Source of the DNA: Gracilimonas mengyeensis
GTDB taxonomy: Bacteria; Bacteroidota; Rhodothermia; Balneolales; Balneolaceae
DNA: 64,000 nucleotides
NCBI RefSeq assembly: GCF_900182705.1
Contig: NZ_FXTP01000007.1
Location: forward strand, 124,001 to 188,000
Direction of reading: 5' to 3'
Under the pieces are notes generated by a model. That model saw nothing but the letters and a program-made list of their open reading frames with translations, had not been told where the DNA came from and ran no database searches. Positions 54,999 through 63,152 of the stretch are shown piece after piece (the stretch's first letter is position 1; every line of letters starts with the position of its first letter). The position numbers and the translations under genes were made by a program.

Positions 54999-56072
54999 TT
55001 ACGCTGTTGGCTGTTTGGTTTGTTGTTTCATATGGCTTACAATAGAACCGGCAATATTTTGCAAAGGAAGTACCTGTTCTACCGCGCCAATGTTGTAGGC
55101 CTCTTTAGGCATTCCGTACACCACCGATGTGGCTTCATCCTGCCCGATAGTAAAAGCGCCTTTGTTTTTCATAGCAAGCAAACCTTTGGCACCGTCTGCT
55201 CCCATTCCCGTCAAAATAACACCCATGGCATTCACACCGGCAGCGTCGGCTACCGAGTTGAACATTACATCCACGCTTGGGCGTTGATGATGCACCTGGG
55301 GCCCTTGCTTGATACGGGTATAGTACTTGGCTCCACTTTTTTCCACCAGCATGTGGAAGTTACCGGGAGCAATAAGCACTTTACCTGGTTCAATAAGGTC
55401 ACCATCTTCGGCTTCTTTAACCGTGAGAGCACAAATTTGATTTAAGCGATCGGCAAAACTCTTTGTAAAAACCGGAGGCATGTGTTGTACGATAACAATT
55501 CCGGGTAAATTAGCCGGCAAATGGGTCAGCACGGTTTCCAGTGCTCGTGTACCTCCTGTTGATGAGCCAATGGCGATCAACTTGTTGGTGGTATGTACCA
55601 GGTTATAATTGCCCGTTACACCATCTGTTGGTTTAGCTACTCGGGTTCTTCCATTTGAATGAACAGCCGATTGTCGGTCAAGTCGCGCGACGGAAGCCGT
55701 ACGCACTGCGCGGATGATATCCTGAGAAATATTTTGAGTAGAATAAGCCGATCCTGGTTTACAGATTACATCTACCGCTCCCAGGCGTAATGCGTTCAGT
55801 GCATTCTGGCTGTTTTTAGGGGTCAGTGAACTCACCACCACTACCGGCATAGGAAAGTGCTTCATCAGCTTTGACAGGAACGACAGCCCGTCCATACGGG
55901 GCATCTCCAAATCAAGGGTAAGCACATCCGGTTTTAGTTCAATAATTTTTTCCCGGGCTATGTACGGGTTCATTGCCGTACCAACCACTTCAATATCTTT
56001 TTGTTTATTCAGATCTTCGGTTAAAAGTTTCCGAACCAAAGCTGAATCATCTACTACCAGAACTTTGATCAT
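54999..56072 (-). CDS. cheB: Chemotaxis methylesterase/deamidase CheB
   Basis: A 357-residue CheB. The N-terminal receiver has D8-D9 and D54 (LTLDLEMPRMDGL). The C-terminal methylesterase has its catalytic triad: S171 in AIGSSTGGTRALE, H197 in VIVQHMPP and D293 in GMGADGAKG. It demethylates and deamidates receptors, opposite to CheR. Its ATG overlaps the stop of the second cheX gene by 4 bases (ATGA), so they are translationally coupled. The length of about 30 linker residues between the domains is normal. Confidence 0.96.
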   Translation of the reverse strand: MIKVLVVDDSALVRKLLTEDLNKQKDIEVVGTAMNPYIAREKIIELKPDVLTLDLEMPRMDGLSFLSKLMKHFPMPVVVVSSLTPKNSQNALNALRLGAVDVICKPGSAYSTQNISQDIIRAVRTASVARLDRQSAVHSNGRTRVAKPTDGVTGNYNLVHTTNKLIAIGSSTGGTRALETVLTHLPANLPGIVIVQHMPPVFTKSFADRLNQICALTVKEAEDGDLIEPGKVLIAPGNFHMLVEKSGAKYYTRIKQGPQVHHQRPSVDVMFNSVADAAGVNAMGVILTGMGADGAKGLLAMKNKGAFTIGQDEATSVVYGMPKEAYNIGAVEQVLPLQNIAGSIVSHMKQQTKQPTA

Positions 56073-56575
56073 AGGTCTTCCGCGTTATAATAAATAGAAA
56101 TTTCTGCGATGCCCTCATCCAGCAGCACTTCCACATCTTCTCTGGTCATGCCTTTAAATAATTCGTCGGTATCTTCACCCTGAGCGGCAATTCGTGGTGG
56201 CCTGATGTAGCAAATCTGTTCATCATGAGCAAATAAAGGCACGGTGTTGCCACAAATGATATTGGCTATTTCACACAGTGCACCTTCCTTTTCCTCATCA
56301 TTGGCTTCTTCCACCCCAAGCATATTGGCTGCCAGGGCTTCCAACAAATCTTCAGAGGGTGATATAACCATCGCTCCTTCGGCTGCACCGTCAAAACGTA
56401 CTATCGAACGAACGTTGCCATCGGGGCGCTCCAGTTCACCTGCATCTTCCAGTTCCCATTCTTCCATAGGAAACATGTAGCATGTGAGTTCAAAAATATT
56501 GTATGCAATCTCCTGTATCTGGTCTTGATAGCCCGCAGAAGGTGATTGAGTTTTATTTGTTAATTCTGTTTCCAT
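56069..56575 (-). CDS. cheX: CheX-like phosphatase (second copy)
   Basis: A 168-residue protein with the CheC/CheX/FliY phosphatase fold. The active helix is EGALCEIANIICGN with the E-x-x-N pair; the N-terminal block ELTCYMFPMEEWEL and SIVRFDGAAEGAMVISPS fit CheX-type strands. It would dephosphorylate CheY-P. The acidic C-terminal part (TREDVEVLLDEGIAEISIYY) is additional. It is coupled to cheB by a 4-bp overlap and follows a cheY by 15 bp, which may mean it is dedicated to that receiver. It is only distantly similar to the first cheX (60963). Confidence 0.78.
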   Translation of the reverse strand: METELTNKTQSPSAGYQDQIQEIAYNIFELTCYMFPMEEWELEDAGELERPDGNVRSIVRFDGAAEGAMVISPSEDLLEALAANMLGVEEANDEEKEGALCEIANIICGNTVPLFAHDEQICYIRPPRIAAQGEDTDELFKGMTREDVEVLLDEGIAEISIYYNAEDL

Positions 56576-56590
56576 GTCAATAGCCTTAAT

Positions 56591-57001
56591 TTATTTTGGT
56601 GCAGCGCCTGGCCTTATTATCGATTGCTTCTCTAAAATCTTAAGCATTTTATCCCGAAGTGCTTCTACACAAAAGGGTTTATGCACGAAACCTTCGGTTA
56701 TGTCTGTTATAATTTCCACCCGGGTTTCGTTGCTTTCAGCAGATACGGTTAGTACGGGTACATATCGCAGGTTATCATCCACACGCATTTCAGCAATCAT
56801 CTCTGCTCCGTTTTTAACCGGCATATTCAGATCTACAATTGCGAGGTCGAAATCCATATTTCTTACCCATTCCAATCCTTCTTTACCATCTCCGGCTTCA
56901 ATAACTTCTACCGAATCAAATCCGCAAAGCTCTACGGTGCGTTTAATAATCTTTCGCATCACCGGGCAATCATCTACTATTAATACTCTTACATCCATCA
57001 T
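56591..57001 (-). CDS. cheY: CheY-like response regulator (middle of che cluster)
   Basis: A 136-residue receiver with D10-D11, phosphorylation site D57 (IVDLNMPVKNGAEMI), TVSAESN and FVHKPF. It carries Lys-Asn (PVKNG) in place of the usual acidic MDG after the site. It ends with a short tail (KQSIIRPGAAPK). It sits between cheD and the second cheX, with 11-bp and 15-bp gaps, and belongs to the F-V-H-K-P set. Confidence 0.92.
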   Translation of the reverse strand: MMDVRVLIVDDCPVMRKIIKRTVELCGFDSVEVIEAGDGKEGLEWVRNMDFDLAIVDLNMPVKNGAEMIAEMRVDDNLRYVPVLTVSAESNETRVEIITDITEGFVHKPFCVEALRDKMLKILEKQSIIRPGAAPK

Positions 57002-57012
57002 TCTCTCCGCGG

Positions 57013-57534
57013 TTAAACGCTTTTGATATATTGGTTAGTCACCGAAGAAGCTCTCTTTGGTGCATTGATAGGTTGTTTATTTATTGTGACTACACCATCT
57101 GCCACAGAGAGTGTCATGGTCCGTGAGATATTTCCTCCCACATCCTGATGGGCAATCATGAATCCGTTTTTCCAGAGGAGCTTACGAAGAGTGGTAAAAT
57201 TTCTCTTCCCAATCTTAAAATAATCGTCGCCATCCCCTCTTTTCATGCTGGCTCCACCCGCAACAATGATCTCAATATTATCTTTGCGGGCACCAAGGTC
57301 ATATACCTTGTGCAATAGCCATTGCAAACCGGTATCCACATACATGGCGGGCTTTTGCTTTGCTTTTTCCGGATCAGCCTTAGATAGTGGAAGCATTACA
57401 TGCACCATTCCACCCACTCCGGCTACCGGATCAAATGCCGTAATCCCAAGGCAGCTACCCAAAGCATGGGTTATTATTATCTCCCCGGGATTATTCGAAA
57501 CCTTTAAATCGCTTACTCCTACTACTTTTCTCAT
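57013..57534 (-). CDS. cheD: Chemoreceptor glutamine deamidase CheD
   Basis: A 173-residue CheD that deamidates specific receptor glutamines and can pair with CheC/CheX. Catalytic Cys28 is in ALGSCLGI and His45 in GGMVHVMLP; FKIGKRNF and IAHQDVGGNISRTMTL complete the family signature. The presence of CheD together with CheX-type phosphatases points to a Bacillus/Thermotoga-style adaptation set rather than the enteric CheZ type. Gaps are 13 bp to cheR and 11 bp to cheY. The C-terminal 15 residues (PKRASSVTNQYIKSV) are extra. Confidence 0.95.
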   Translation of the reverse strand: MRKVVGVSDLKVSNNPGEIIITHALGSCLGITAFDPVAGVGGMVHVMLPLSKADPEKAKQKPAMYVDTGLQWLLHKVYDLGARKDNIEIIVAGGASMKRGDGDDYFKIGKRNFTTLRKLLWKNGFMIAHQDVGGNISRTMTLSVADGVVTINKQPINAPKRASSVTNQYIKSV

Positions 57535-57547
57535 TTAGCCGCGTTTA

Positions 57548-58381
57548 TCATCGTTTTTGGTAAACCGCAGGGGCCAAATTCACAAAGCTCCTGTTTTCTT
57601 TCGGGATACTCTCTGAGTGTCCTAAAAATAAATAGCCGCCCGGTTCCAACAGTTGATGAAACTTAGCTACCAATTCCTGTTGTGTCTGCCTGTTAAAATA
57701 GATCATCACATTCCGGCACATAATCACATTAAACGGACCTTTTAGCGGCCACCTGTCCATCAGGTTTAAGCGCCCGTAGGTAATCATCTTGCGTATTTCA
57801 TTCGATACATGGAAATGTCCATTATCGTGAGAAAAGTACTTACGAAGAATATCCTGGGGTACGCCAGCCATTTTTGAAGCGGGATACACACCCTGTTTGG
57901 CAACTTCCAGCACGTCTCTGGAAAGATCCGTAGCCAGGATTTTTACCGAACCCCAGCCTGTATGTTGTTTGGCTTCCAGCAAGGTAATGGCCGTCGTTAT
58001 GGGCTCTTCTCCCGTAGAACACCCGGCATTCCACCATTTCACAGAACGTCCCCTCAGTTCAGGTAACACGCGGGATTCAATAAAATCGAAGTGTTTGGCT
58101 TCTCTGAAAAAATTCGTCTTGTTGGTAGTGATTACATCTACCAAAGCAAGAAATTCTTCCCCGGAAGAATCTGAATCTACATAATTCAGATATTCCTTAA
58201 AGCTTGAAAGTCCCAGTTTTCGTACGCGTTTCATCAGTCGGCTCTGTACCAGAGCCTCCTTGCCTTCTTGTATAAAAATACCGCTGTATCCATGAATGAT
58301 TTTCCGAACTTTCTGGAATTCATCATTTGTCAGCTTTAGCCCACCCACGGGCCTGGATACTTGTTCAACCGAGGACCTCAT
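57548..58381 (-). CDS. cheR: Chemoreceptor methyltransferase CheR
   Basis: A 277-residue CheR that methylates receptor glutamates with S-adenosylmethionine. The N-terminal helical domain (about 15-80) is followed by TNKTNFFREAKHF, the SAM site WNAGCSTGEEPIT, LATDLSRDVL and NVIMCRNVMIYFNRQT. A beta-subdomain with GRLNLMDRWPL is present, the part that in pentapeptide-dependent CheR proteins binds the receptor tail; this fits the x-F-x-x-F receptor ends in the window. It has an SD (AAGGAGT) 8 bp before the start and lies 34 bp after cheA. Confidence 0.95.
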   Translation of the reverse strand: MRSSVEQVSRPVGGLKLTNDEFQKVRKIIHGYSGIFIQEGKEALVQSRLMKRVRKLGLSSFKEYLNYVDSDSSGEEFLALVDVITTNKTNFFREAKHFDFIESRVLPELRGRSVKWWNAGCSTGEEPITTAITLLEAKQHTGWGSVKILATDLSRDVLEVAKQGVYPASKMAGVPQDILRKYFSHDNGHFHVSNEIRKMITYGRLNLMDRWPLKGPFNVIMCRNVMIYFNRQTQQELVAKFHQLLEPGGYLFLGHSESIPKENRSFVNLAPAVYQKR

Positions 58382-58415
58382 ATTCTTACTCCTTTTTCCT
58401 TTGAATTATAGCTCT

Positions 58416-60929
58416 TTATTCCATCAGGGCGGCAGTATCAAGAATCAACCCTACGCGACCATCTCCCATAATGGCGCCTCCGGAAATATGATCCATCTTC
58501 GCCATGATATTTATTGATTTACCTACCAGTTGCTGCTGCCCAATCACCTCGTCAACCAACAGTGCATAGCGCTTGTTGTTGTTTTTGATGACTAACAAAG
58601 TGCCTTCAGTCAGCTTCTCGACCGCACCTTTAATTTCAAATAAACGGTGCAGCCTGATTACCGGTACCGAATGGCCACGGAAGGATACCTGCTCTGAGTT
58701 ACCCATCACCGTAAATACATCATTGTTTTCGGCACGGAAGGTCATGTCAATATTGATGGTTGGGACGATAAAGCGATCCTGCCCAACCCGTACCACCATA
58801 CCGTCGGTGATAGCCAGGGTAAACGGAAGCTCAATGGTTATCGTGGTTCCTTTACCCAGTTCAGAGTTCACATCCACTTTACCTTGCAGCTGTTCAATGG
58901 AACGGCGAACTACATCCATACCTACTCCACGGCCCGACAAGTCGGTAACTTTCTCAGCCGATGAAAAACCAGGCAGGAAGATGAGATTGTAGATCTCTTT
59001 ATCTGACAGTTTCTTGTCAGGATCAATCAGGCCTTTTTCAATGGCTTTATTCAGGATCACATCTTTGTTGATACCACGGCCGTCATCTACAATCTTGATC
59101 ACTACTTTACCGCCTTCCTGAGAAGCTGAAAGCACAACTTCCGCTACCTCATCTTTATCGGTTTTCTTACGCTCTTCGGGTGTTTCTATACCGTGATCCA
59201 AACTGTTACGAAGCATGTGGATCAGCGGCTCGTTGATGACGTCCACCATGTTACGGTCAATCTCGGTGTCTTCACCAACGGTGATCAACTTCACATTTTT
59301 ACCGGCTTTGCGGGAGATATCCCGTACCAGGCGGTTCATCTTGTGGAAAGTGGCTTTCAACGGTACCATGCGCAGGGTCAAACTGGTGTCCTGCAGTTCA
59401 CGGATAATTTTTGTAGCGTGATTTACTTTACGCTGTAACTCAGAATCCTTGGGAATGGCCTTGTCTTGCGCCACTACCGAGTGGGCAATTACCAGCTCGC
59501 CAACCATGTCAATCAGACGATCCAATCGGTTTACGCTTACCCGTACCGATGACTCTGTTTCAGCACCTGAAGATTTATCTCCACCACCGGTTGATTCACC
59601 ATTCACTTTTTCTGCTGATTCCTGAGCATCTGAAGCGGCTTTAAGTTCAGCTTCTTCCTCAGCGTCAGCTATCGCATCTGCAATGTTTTCAGCTTCTTGT
59701 TTAAAAGCATCTTTGGGTTGTACATTTTCTTCTGATACTGCATGAAGCACTTTCATCATTGGGGCAAAAGCAGGAGGTTCCGGTAGCGGATCTCCACCTT
59801 GAGCCTGCTCCACCACGGCCAGCATCTGGTTTATAATATCAATGGATTCCAGGGAAATATCGGCACAAGCCCGGTCAAAACTCAGTTTGCCTTCGCGTAC
59901 CATACTCAGGAATGTTTCCACCGAGTGGGTAAATTCGGAAATGGGATCCAAGCCCATAAAAGCCGAAGTACCTTTGATCGTATGGAAAGCACGGAATACC
60001 GTGTTAATCAGCTCTTCGTCATCAGGACGTTCTTCAAGGTCCAGCAAAGCACCTTCCGCCATCTGAATTAGATCAGAACATTCCGTCACAAATTCGCCCA
60101 CCATAGATATCTCAATATCCTGTGGGATGTGAAATACTTCAGTTTCAGCTTCTTCAGTAACAGGTTCTTCCTTCGCTACTTCGGGCTCCGCTTTTGCGGG
60201 TTTTTCTTCGGATGAAGCCTGAGATTCTTCCCACTCCTCCTGTGATTCCGCCTCGATAGCCTGTTCGGTTTTATCGGATACCTGGGTGAACCAGTCGTCA
60301 TCGCCGTTGCCTTCAGCAACTTTTACAATAACTTCTTTAGCCTCGTTAAGGGCTTTGGCACTTTCACCGTCAGCTTTTGCTGCAAGATGATCAATAAGAG
60401 CCGCCAGTTGCTTGATCTCATCATCTTCCACAGAATCTTCATTCAGTGTCATGATAAAGGAAGCCAGATCATCAAGCGTAACACCATCCTGGTTGCCGGA
60501 AGCTTTTTTCTCTGCTTCTGCCTTTTCCAGGTGAGCCTTGATTTCTTCGTCGTCAAGCTCAATTACGGTATCCGCAGATTCGGCTCCTCCCAAAAGGGAC
60601 TTTTCCAGTTCTCCGTATGATTTTTCAAATTCCTCTACCTTTATATCGCCGTCCTGGACAATATATTCACGAATAGTGTTCACGGCCTGCATTGTTGCCG
60701 CTTTCACCATCATAAAGTATTCGTCTTTTTCGTAGAGGTGCTTCAGGCCGTCCCAGGAAAGGTTGATCAGCTTTTGCATCTGACCAAAATTCTGGTCGAA
60801 GTTGTCTATTACCTGTTCAAATCGGGCACCTGCTTCTGGCAGGTTTTCACGATCGGCAGGCCAGATATCGGCCATAAGCCGGATAATAGCACCCAGCTCT
60901 TCCGTCAAATGTTCTTTGTTATCGCTCAT
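58416..60929 (-). CDS. cheA: Chemotaxis histidine kinase CheA with long N-terminal extension
   Basis: An 837-residue CheA. Residues 1-270 are a helical, acidic region without a recognised domain (for example DNFDQNFGQMQKLINLSWDG), followed by the HPt domain with phosphorylated His316 in FRAFHTIKGTSAFMG. After an acidic linker there is the P3 dimerisation region (VNRLDRLIDMVGELVIAHS), the P4 kinase core (HMLRNSLDHGIE as N box, VDDGRGIN, LSGRGVGMDVV) and the P5 CheW-like domain from about 700. A P2 CheY/CheB-binding domain is not evident. Classical CheA begins with the HPt, so the extension is unusual. The gene has an AAGGAGT SD and sits third in the cluster. Confidence 0.95.
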   Translation of the reverse strand: MSDNKEHLTEELGAIIRLMADIWPADRENLPEAGARFEQVIDNFDQNFGQMQKLINLSWDGLKHLYEKDEYFMMVKAATMQAVNTIREYIVQDGDIKVEEFEKSYGELEKSLLGGAESADTVIELDDEEIKAHLEKAEAEKKASGNQDGVTLDDLASFIMTLNEDSVEDDEIKQLAALIDHLAAKADGESAKALNEAKEVIVKVAEGNGDDDWFTQVSDKTEQAIEAESQEEWEESQASSEEKPAKAEPEVAKEEPVTEEAETEVFHIPQDIEISMVGEFVTECSDLIQMAEGALLDLEERPDDEELINTVFRAFHTIKGTSAFMGLDPISEFTHSVETFLSMVREGKLSFDRACADISLESIDIINQMLAVVEQAQGGDPLPEPPAFAPMMKVLHAVSEENVQPKDAFKQEAENIADAIADAEEEAELKAASDAQESAEKVNGESTGGGDKSSGAETESSVRVSVNRLDRLIDMVGELVIAHSVVAQDKAIPKDSELQRKVNHATKIIRELQDTSLTLRMVPLKATFHKMNRLVRDISRKAGKNVKLITVGEDTEIDRNMVDVINEPLIHMLRNSLDHGIETPEERKKTDKDEVAEVVLSASQEGGKVVIKIVDDGRGINKDVILNKAIEKGLIDPDKKLSDKEIYNLIFLPGFSSAEKVTDLSGRGVGMDVVRRSIEQLQGKVDVNSELGKGTTITIELPFTLAITDGMVVRVGQDRFIVPTINIDMTFRAENNDVFTVMGNSEQVSFRGHSVPVIRLHRLFEIKGAVEKLTEGTLLVIKNNNKRYALLVDEVIGQQQLVGKSINIMAKMDHISGGAIMGDGRVGLILDTAALME

Positions 60930-60962
60930 AATACTCCTTTTTCCTGGATTCCTGACTTTGTT

Positions 60963-61463
60963 TTATTTTGATTCACTCATAGCCATGTTGAGCATGAATT
61001 GCCCACAAGGACTATTGAAAAGCATTTTTTCTGTTGGTGGTTTGTTGGGCATAAACAAGGTTAAGTCACTGCCCCGTGTAGCTGTAGGTAAAGACGATTG
61101 GCCTCTAAATCCTACTTTCTCAATATTAGCAGCTACTTCGCCAGCCAGAATATTGGCAATTTCCCCAATCAGGTCGCCCATATCATCGCTGTCGAAAGGA
61201 AGCTCCATACCTAAAAAGGCATCAGATATTTTTAGTGCCGTATCTTTTGGCAATGCCATCATTAATGAAAAAGTAAGCTCTGGGTTAAAAACCGCAATAT
61301 TTCCGATTATACCGTTTAAAGGTCTTGATCCCACTTCAGGATCATCTACGAATTCAGGAGCTTCACCACAAATAGAGGCAAATGTATTAATTACCGATTC
61401 TCTAACTACTTCTGTAACTTTTGCGGGTATATGGTCCGCTTTCTTTAATTCTTCTGTGATCAT
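60963..61463 (-). CDS. cheX: CheX phosphatase (first copy)
   Basis: A 166-residue CheX-type CheY-P phosphatase. The helix DDMGDLIGEIANILAGEVAA carries the E-x-x-N catalytic pair, and GIIGNIAVFNPELTFSLMMA plus LSL-type strands fit the fold; SLPTATRGSDLTLFMP is the C-terminal strand pair. It follows the first cheY by 12 bp and precedes cheA by 33 bp, so it probably acts on that CheY. No CheZ is in the cluster. Confidence 0.88.
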   Translation of the reverse strand: MITEELKKADHIPAKVTEVVRESVINTFASICGEAPEFVDDPEVGSRPLNGIIGNIAVFNPELTFSLMMALPKDTALKISDAFLGMELPFDSDDMGDLIGEIANILAGEVAANIEKVGFRGQSSLPTATRGSDLTLFMPNKPPTEKMLFNSPCGQFMLNMAMSESK

Positions 61464-61475
61464 TTTACCCGATTA

Positions 61476-61928
61476 TTAAGATTTAAGGATGCTGCTGAAG
61501 AAGCTTTTCTTTTCGTCGCCCTCTTCCTCACCACCAGTTGCGATTTGTCCATTGTCATCAAAGTAACGGCTGATGGCTTTGCTCATCTTATCTGCCGTAA
61601 ATGGCTTGGTGATGTATTCGTTGGCGCCACCTTCATTCAGCGCTTTATCCACCTTACCCATTGACTTCTCTGCGGTAACCATGATTATGGGAATTTTGTC
61701 ATATCCCTTATCACGTATGGCTCTGGAAAATTCTACACCGGTCATTTTCGGCATATTCCAATCCACAAACAGTATGTCTATGTCATCATTAAATTTCTCG
61801 AGGGCATCCTCGCCGTCCATTGCCTCCTCATATTCAAATTCAGCAATCATTAATTGGTCAAGTGCTCGTTTCACCTGACTTCTCATGATCTTTGAATCAT
61901 CTACAACAAGTGCCTTAATTTTACTCAT
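61476..61928 (-). CDS. cheY: CheY response regulator (first gene of che cluster)
   Basis: A 150-residue classical CheY: D10-D11, site D56 (FVDWNMPKMTGVEF), VTAEK and Lys in YITKPFT. A C-terminal extension of about 22 residues (ATGGEEEGDEKKSFFSSILK) after the receiver is acidic then basic and absent from standard CheY. Its D-W-N-M-P-x-M-x-G block is that of motor-type CheY, so this is the best candidate for the flagellar-motor signal. It opens the operon, with the sigma-28-like promoter 115 bp upstream. Confidence 0.95.
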   Translation of the reverse strand: MSKIKALVVDDSKIMRSQVKRALDQLMIAEFEYEEAMDGEDALEKFNDDIDILFVDWNMPKMTGVEFSRAIRDKGYDKIPIIMVTAEKSMGKVDKALNEGGANEYITKPFTADKMSKAISRYFDDNGQIATGGEEEGDEKKSFFSSILKS

Positions 61929-62041
61929 ATTTCACTCCTGGTTTACTTGGCTAATTGTAACCTGATATCCTGGTTCTGTTTTAAAATTGATTTATGTACC
62001 AACCCGCAGAAATGTCTGCGAATGCTATTGGATTACGGCTG

Positions 62042-62068
62042 TTATCGGTTGGGATCAAAATTCCTTAA
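62042..62068 (-). promoter_or_regulatory. Sigma-28-like promoter of the che operon
   Basis: On the minus strand CTTAAG with TTAA at 62068-62065, 16 nt, CCGATAA (62048-62042). Predicted leader of about 105 nt before the first cheY. It lies in the 798-bp gap 61929-62726 along with the MITE at 62171 and repeat copy 3. Confidence 0.75.
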
Positions 62069-62170
62069 GAAGATTGGCCAAGTTTTTTGTTGTTCTAATC
62101 CTATATTTTTCTCTCTGTCTACTTCCGGTTACTTCTCTGCAGCGAAGAACTTATTGGCTAATAATAGATT

Positions 62171-62260
62171 AACGTCAATTCGAGATAAGAAATAAGTTGC
62201 TCCGGCCTTCAGGCCGGAGCAATTACCCTGAAAGTTGAGATTTTATTTCGAACTGACGTT
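62171..62260. mobile_element. MITE-like element with 18-bp terminal inverted repeats (short version)
   Basis: Left end AACGTCAATTCGAGATAA and right end TTATTTCGAACTGACGTT are inverted repeats with two mismatches and share the A-A-C-G-T-S-A-x-T-T-C-G-A core of the 23673 element. The 90-bp body contains a perfect 12-bp hairpin TTGCTCCGGCCT / AGGCCGGAGCAA (62197-62222). No coding capacity. Confidence 0.75.
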
Positions 62261-62280
62261 AGATTACAAGTGATTATACT

Positions 62281-62570
62281 AAACCACCCTGCACTGAAAG
62301 TGCAGGGGTTTGGTTGGGGACTGAAAGTCCCGGTCGCTCCACCATCTCGGTCATCCAGAGGGTACCCCCGATGGACCTTGCATTTTGCGGAGCATCTTCA
62401 ACCAATTTCCTGAACTATATTTCCAGTGGCTCATGCGCTATTGCCACTGGTTGGTTGGCAATCATTTCTTGGCTAAGGTTCTTCAGCGGTAGCTTCTGAA
62501 TGACCCCATGATCTTAGCCATTTAGATTTTTTCGGAATACTAAAGTGCTGCACTAAAAGTGCAGGGTTTT
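62281..62570 (+). repeat. Dispersed ~270-bp repeat, copy 3
   Basis: The best preserved copy. It has the 5' hairpin CCTGCAC-TGAAA-GTGCAGG, a second GGGAC-TGAAA-GTCCC, TCTCGGTCATCCAGAGGGTA, TGGACCTTGCATTTTGCGGA, CCAGTGGCT, GGTTCTTCAGCGGTAGCTTC then TGAATGACC, TTTTTCGGAATACTAAAGTG and a closing hairpin TGCAC-TAAAA-GTGCA. The 5' GGTCATCCAGA block and the 3' TTCTGAATGACC block are inverted to each other, so the element is an imperfect palindrome. It lies 21 bp from the MITE at 62171. Confidence 0.78.
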
Positions 62571-62726
62571 TAACCTTCGGCTGGGACCAATAAATCAGAT
62601 TAGTTTAACCGAAGCTCCCAATACCTCCCTATCGTTCAAAGTTAACCGATTCTAACTGCATTCTTTATGCGTGCTACGTATTATTTAATCAGTAACAGTT
62701 AGGGTTATACAATTTGATTTTGATTT

Positions 62727-63149
62727 ATGGGTGTTAATAAAACTTATACTGCTTTATTTCAATCTGCCATTCAGCAGAACGGCCAGTCTCAATTGTTTGA
62801 GGCTCGTGTCATGTACAGGGAGACCAGCTCCGGGCAAGAAGTGCATAGCTTGCCTTTTCATTCAGAAGATGCAGAAAACTCAGGTCAGCAAGCTTATCAA
62901 AATAACAGTTCTTCTAATAACGGGCATCAAAAGAGAGCTTCTTATTTAGAAATTTTAGAAAAACTTAGCCAGGATAAGGAACGGCGGAAAGAGGAAGCTC
63001 TAACGCATAAAACGCCTGCTTCAGAGAGAGTAGCATTAACACAGTATCAAAACGGACACGGAAGAGAGGCTCGCAGAAGAAACCATTACAACCAATACAT
63101 GGCTGAATATTACGCCCCCAAAGGCGAGTGGTTAGACTTCAAAGTATAA
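62727..63149 (+). CDS. Hypothetical basic/polar protein
   Basis: A 140-residue soluble protein, rich in Gln, Asn, Glu and Arg and apparently flexible (QQAYQNNSSSNNGHQ). A helical segment SYLEILEKLSQDKERRKEEA (about 72-91) and a C-terminal HYNQYMAEYYAPKGEWLDF are the parts that look ordered. No signal peptide, membrane helix or known motif. It lacks an SD, starting after an AT-rich stretch. It is convergent with the sensor-kinase-like gene (3 bp between the stops). The ORF is real-looking because of length and codon-like content, but function is unknown. Confidence 0.6.
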   Translation: MGVNKTYTALFQSAIQQNGQSQLFEARVMYRETSSGQEVHSLPFHSEDAENSGQQAYQNNSSSNNGHQKRASYLEILEKLSQDKERRKEEALTHKTPASERVALTQYQNGHGREARRRNHYNQYMAEYYAPKGEWLDFKV

Positions 63150-63152
63150 AAC

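Noticed and set aside
61947-62195. Plus frames of 82 and 61 codons upstream of the che operon
   Set aside because: They overlap the che promoter on the opposite strand and the MITE end, with no family resemblance.
62314-62499. 61-codon plus frame
   Set aside because: Inside repeat copy 3; not shared with other copies.
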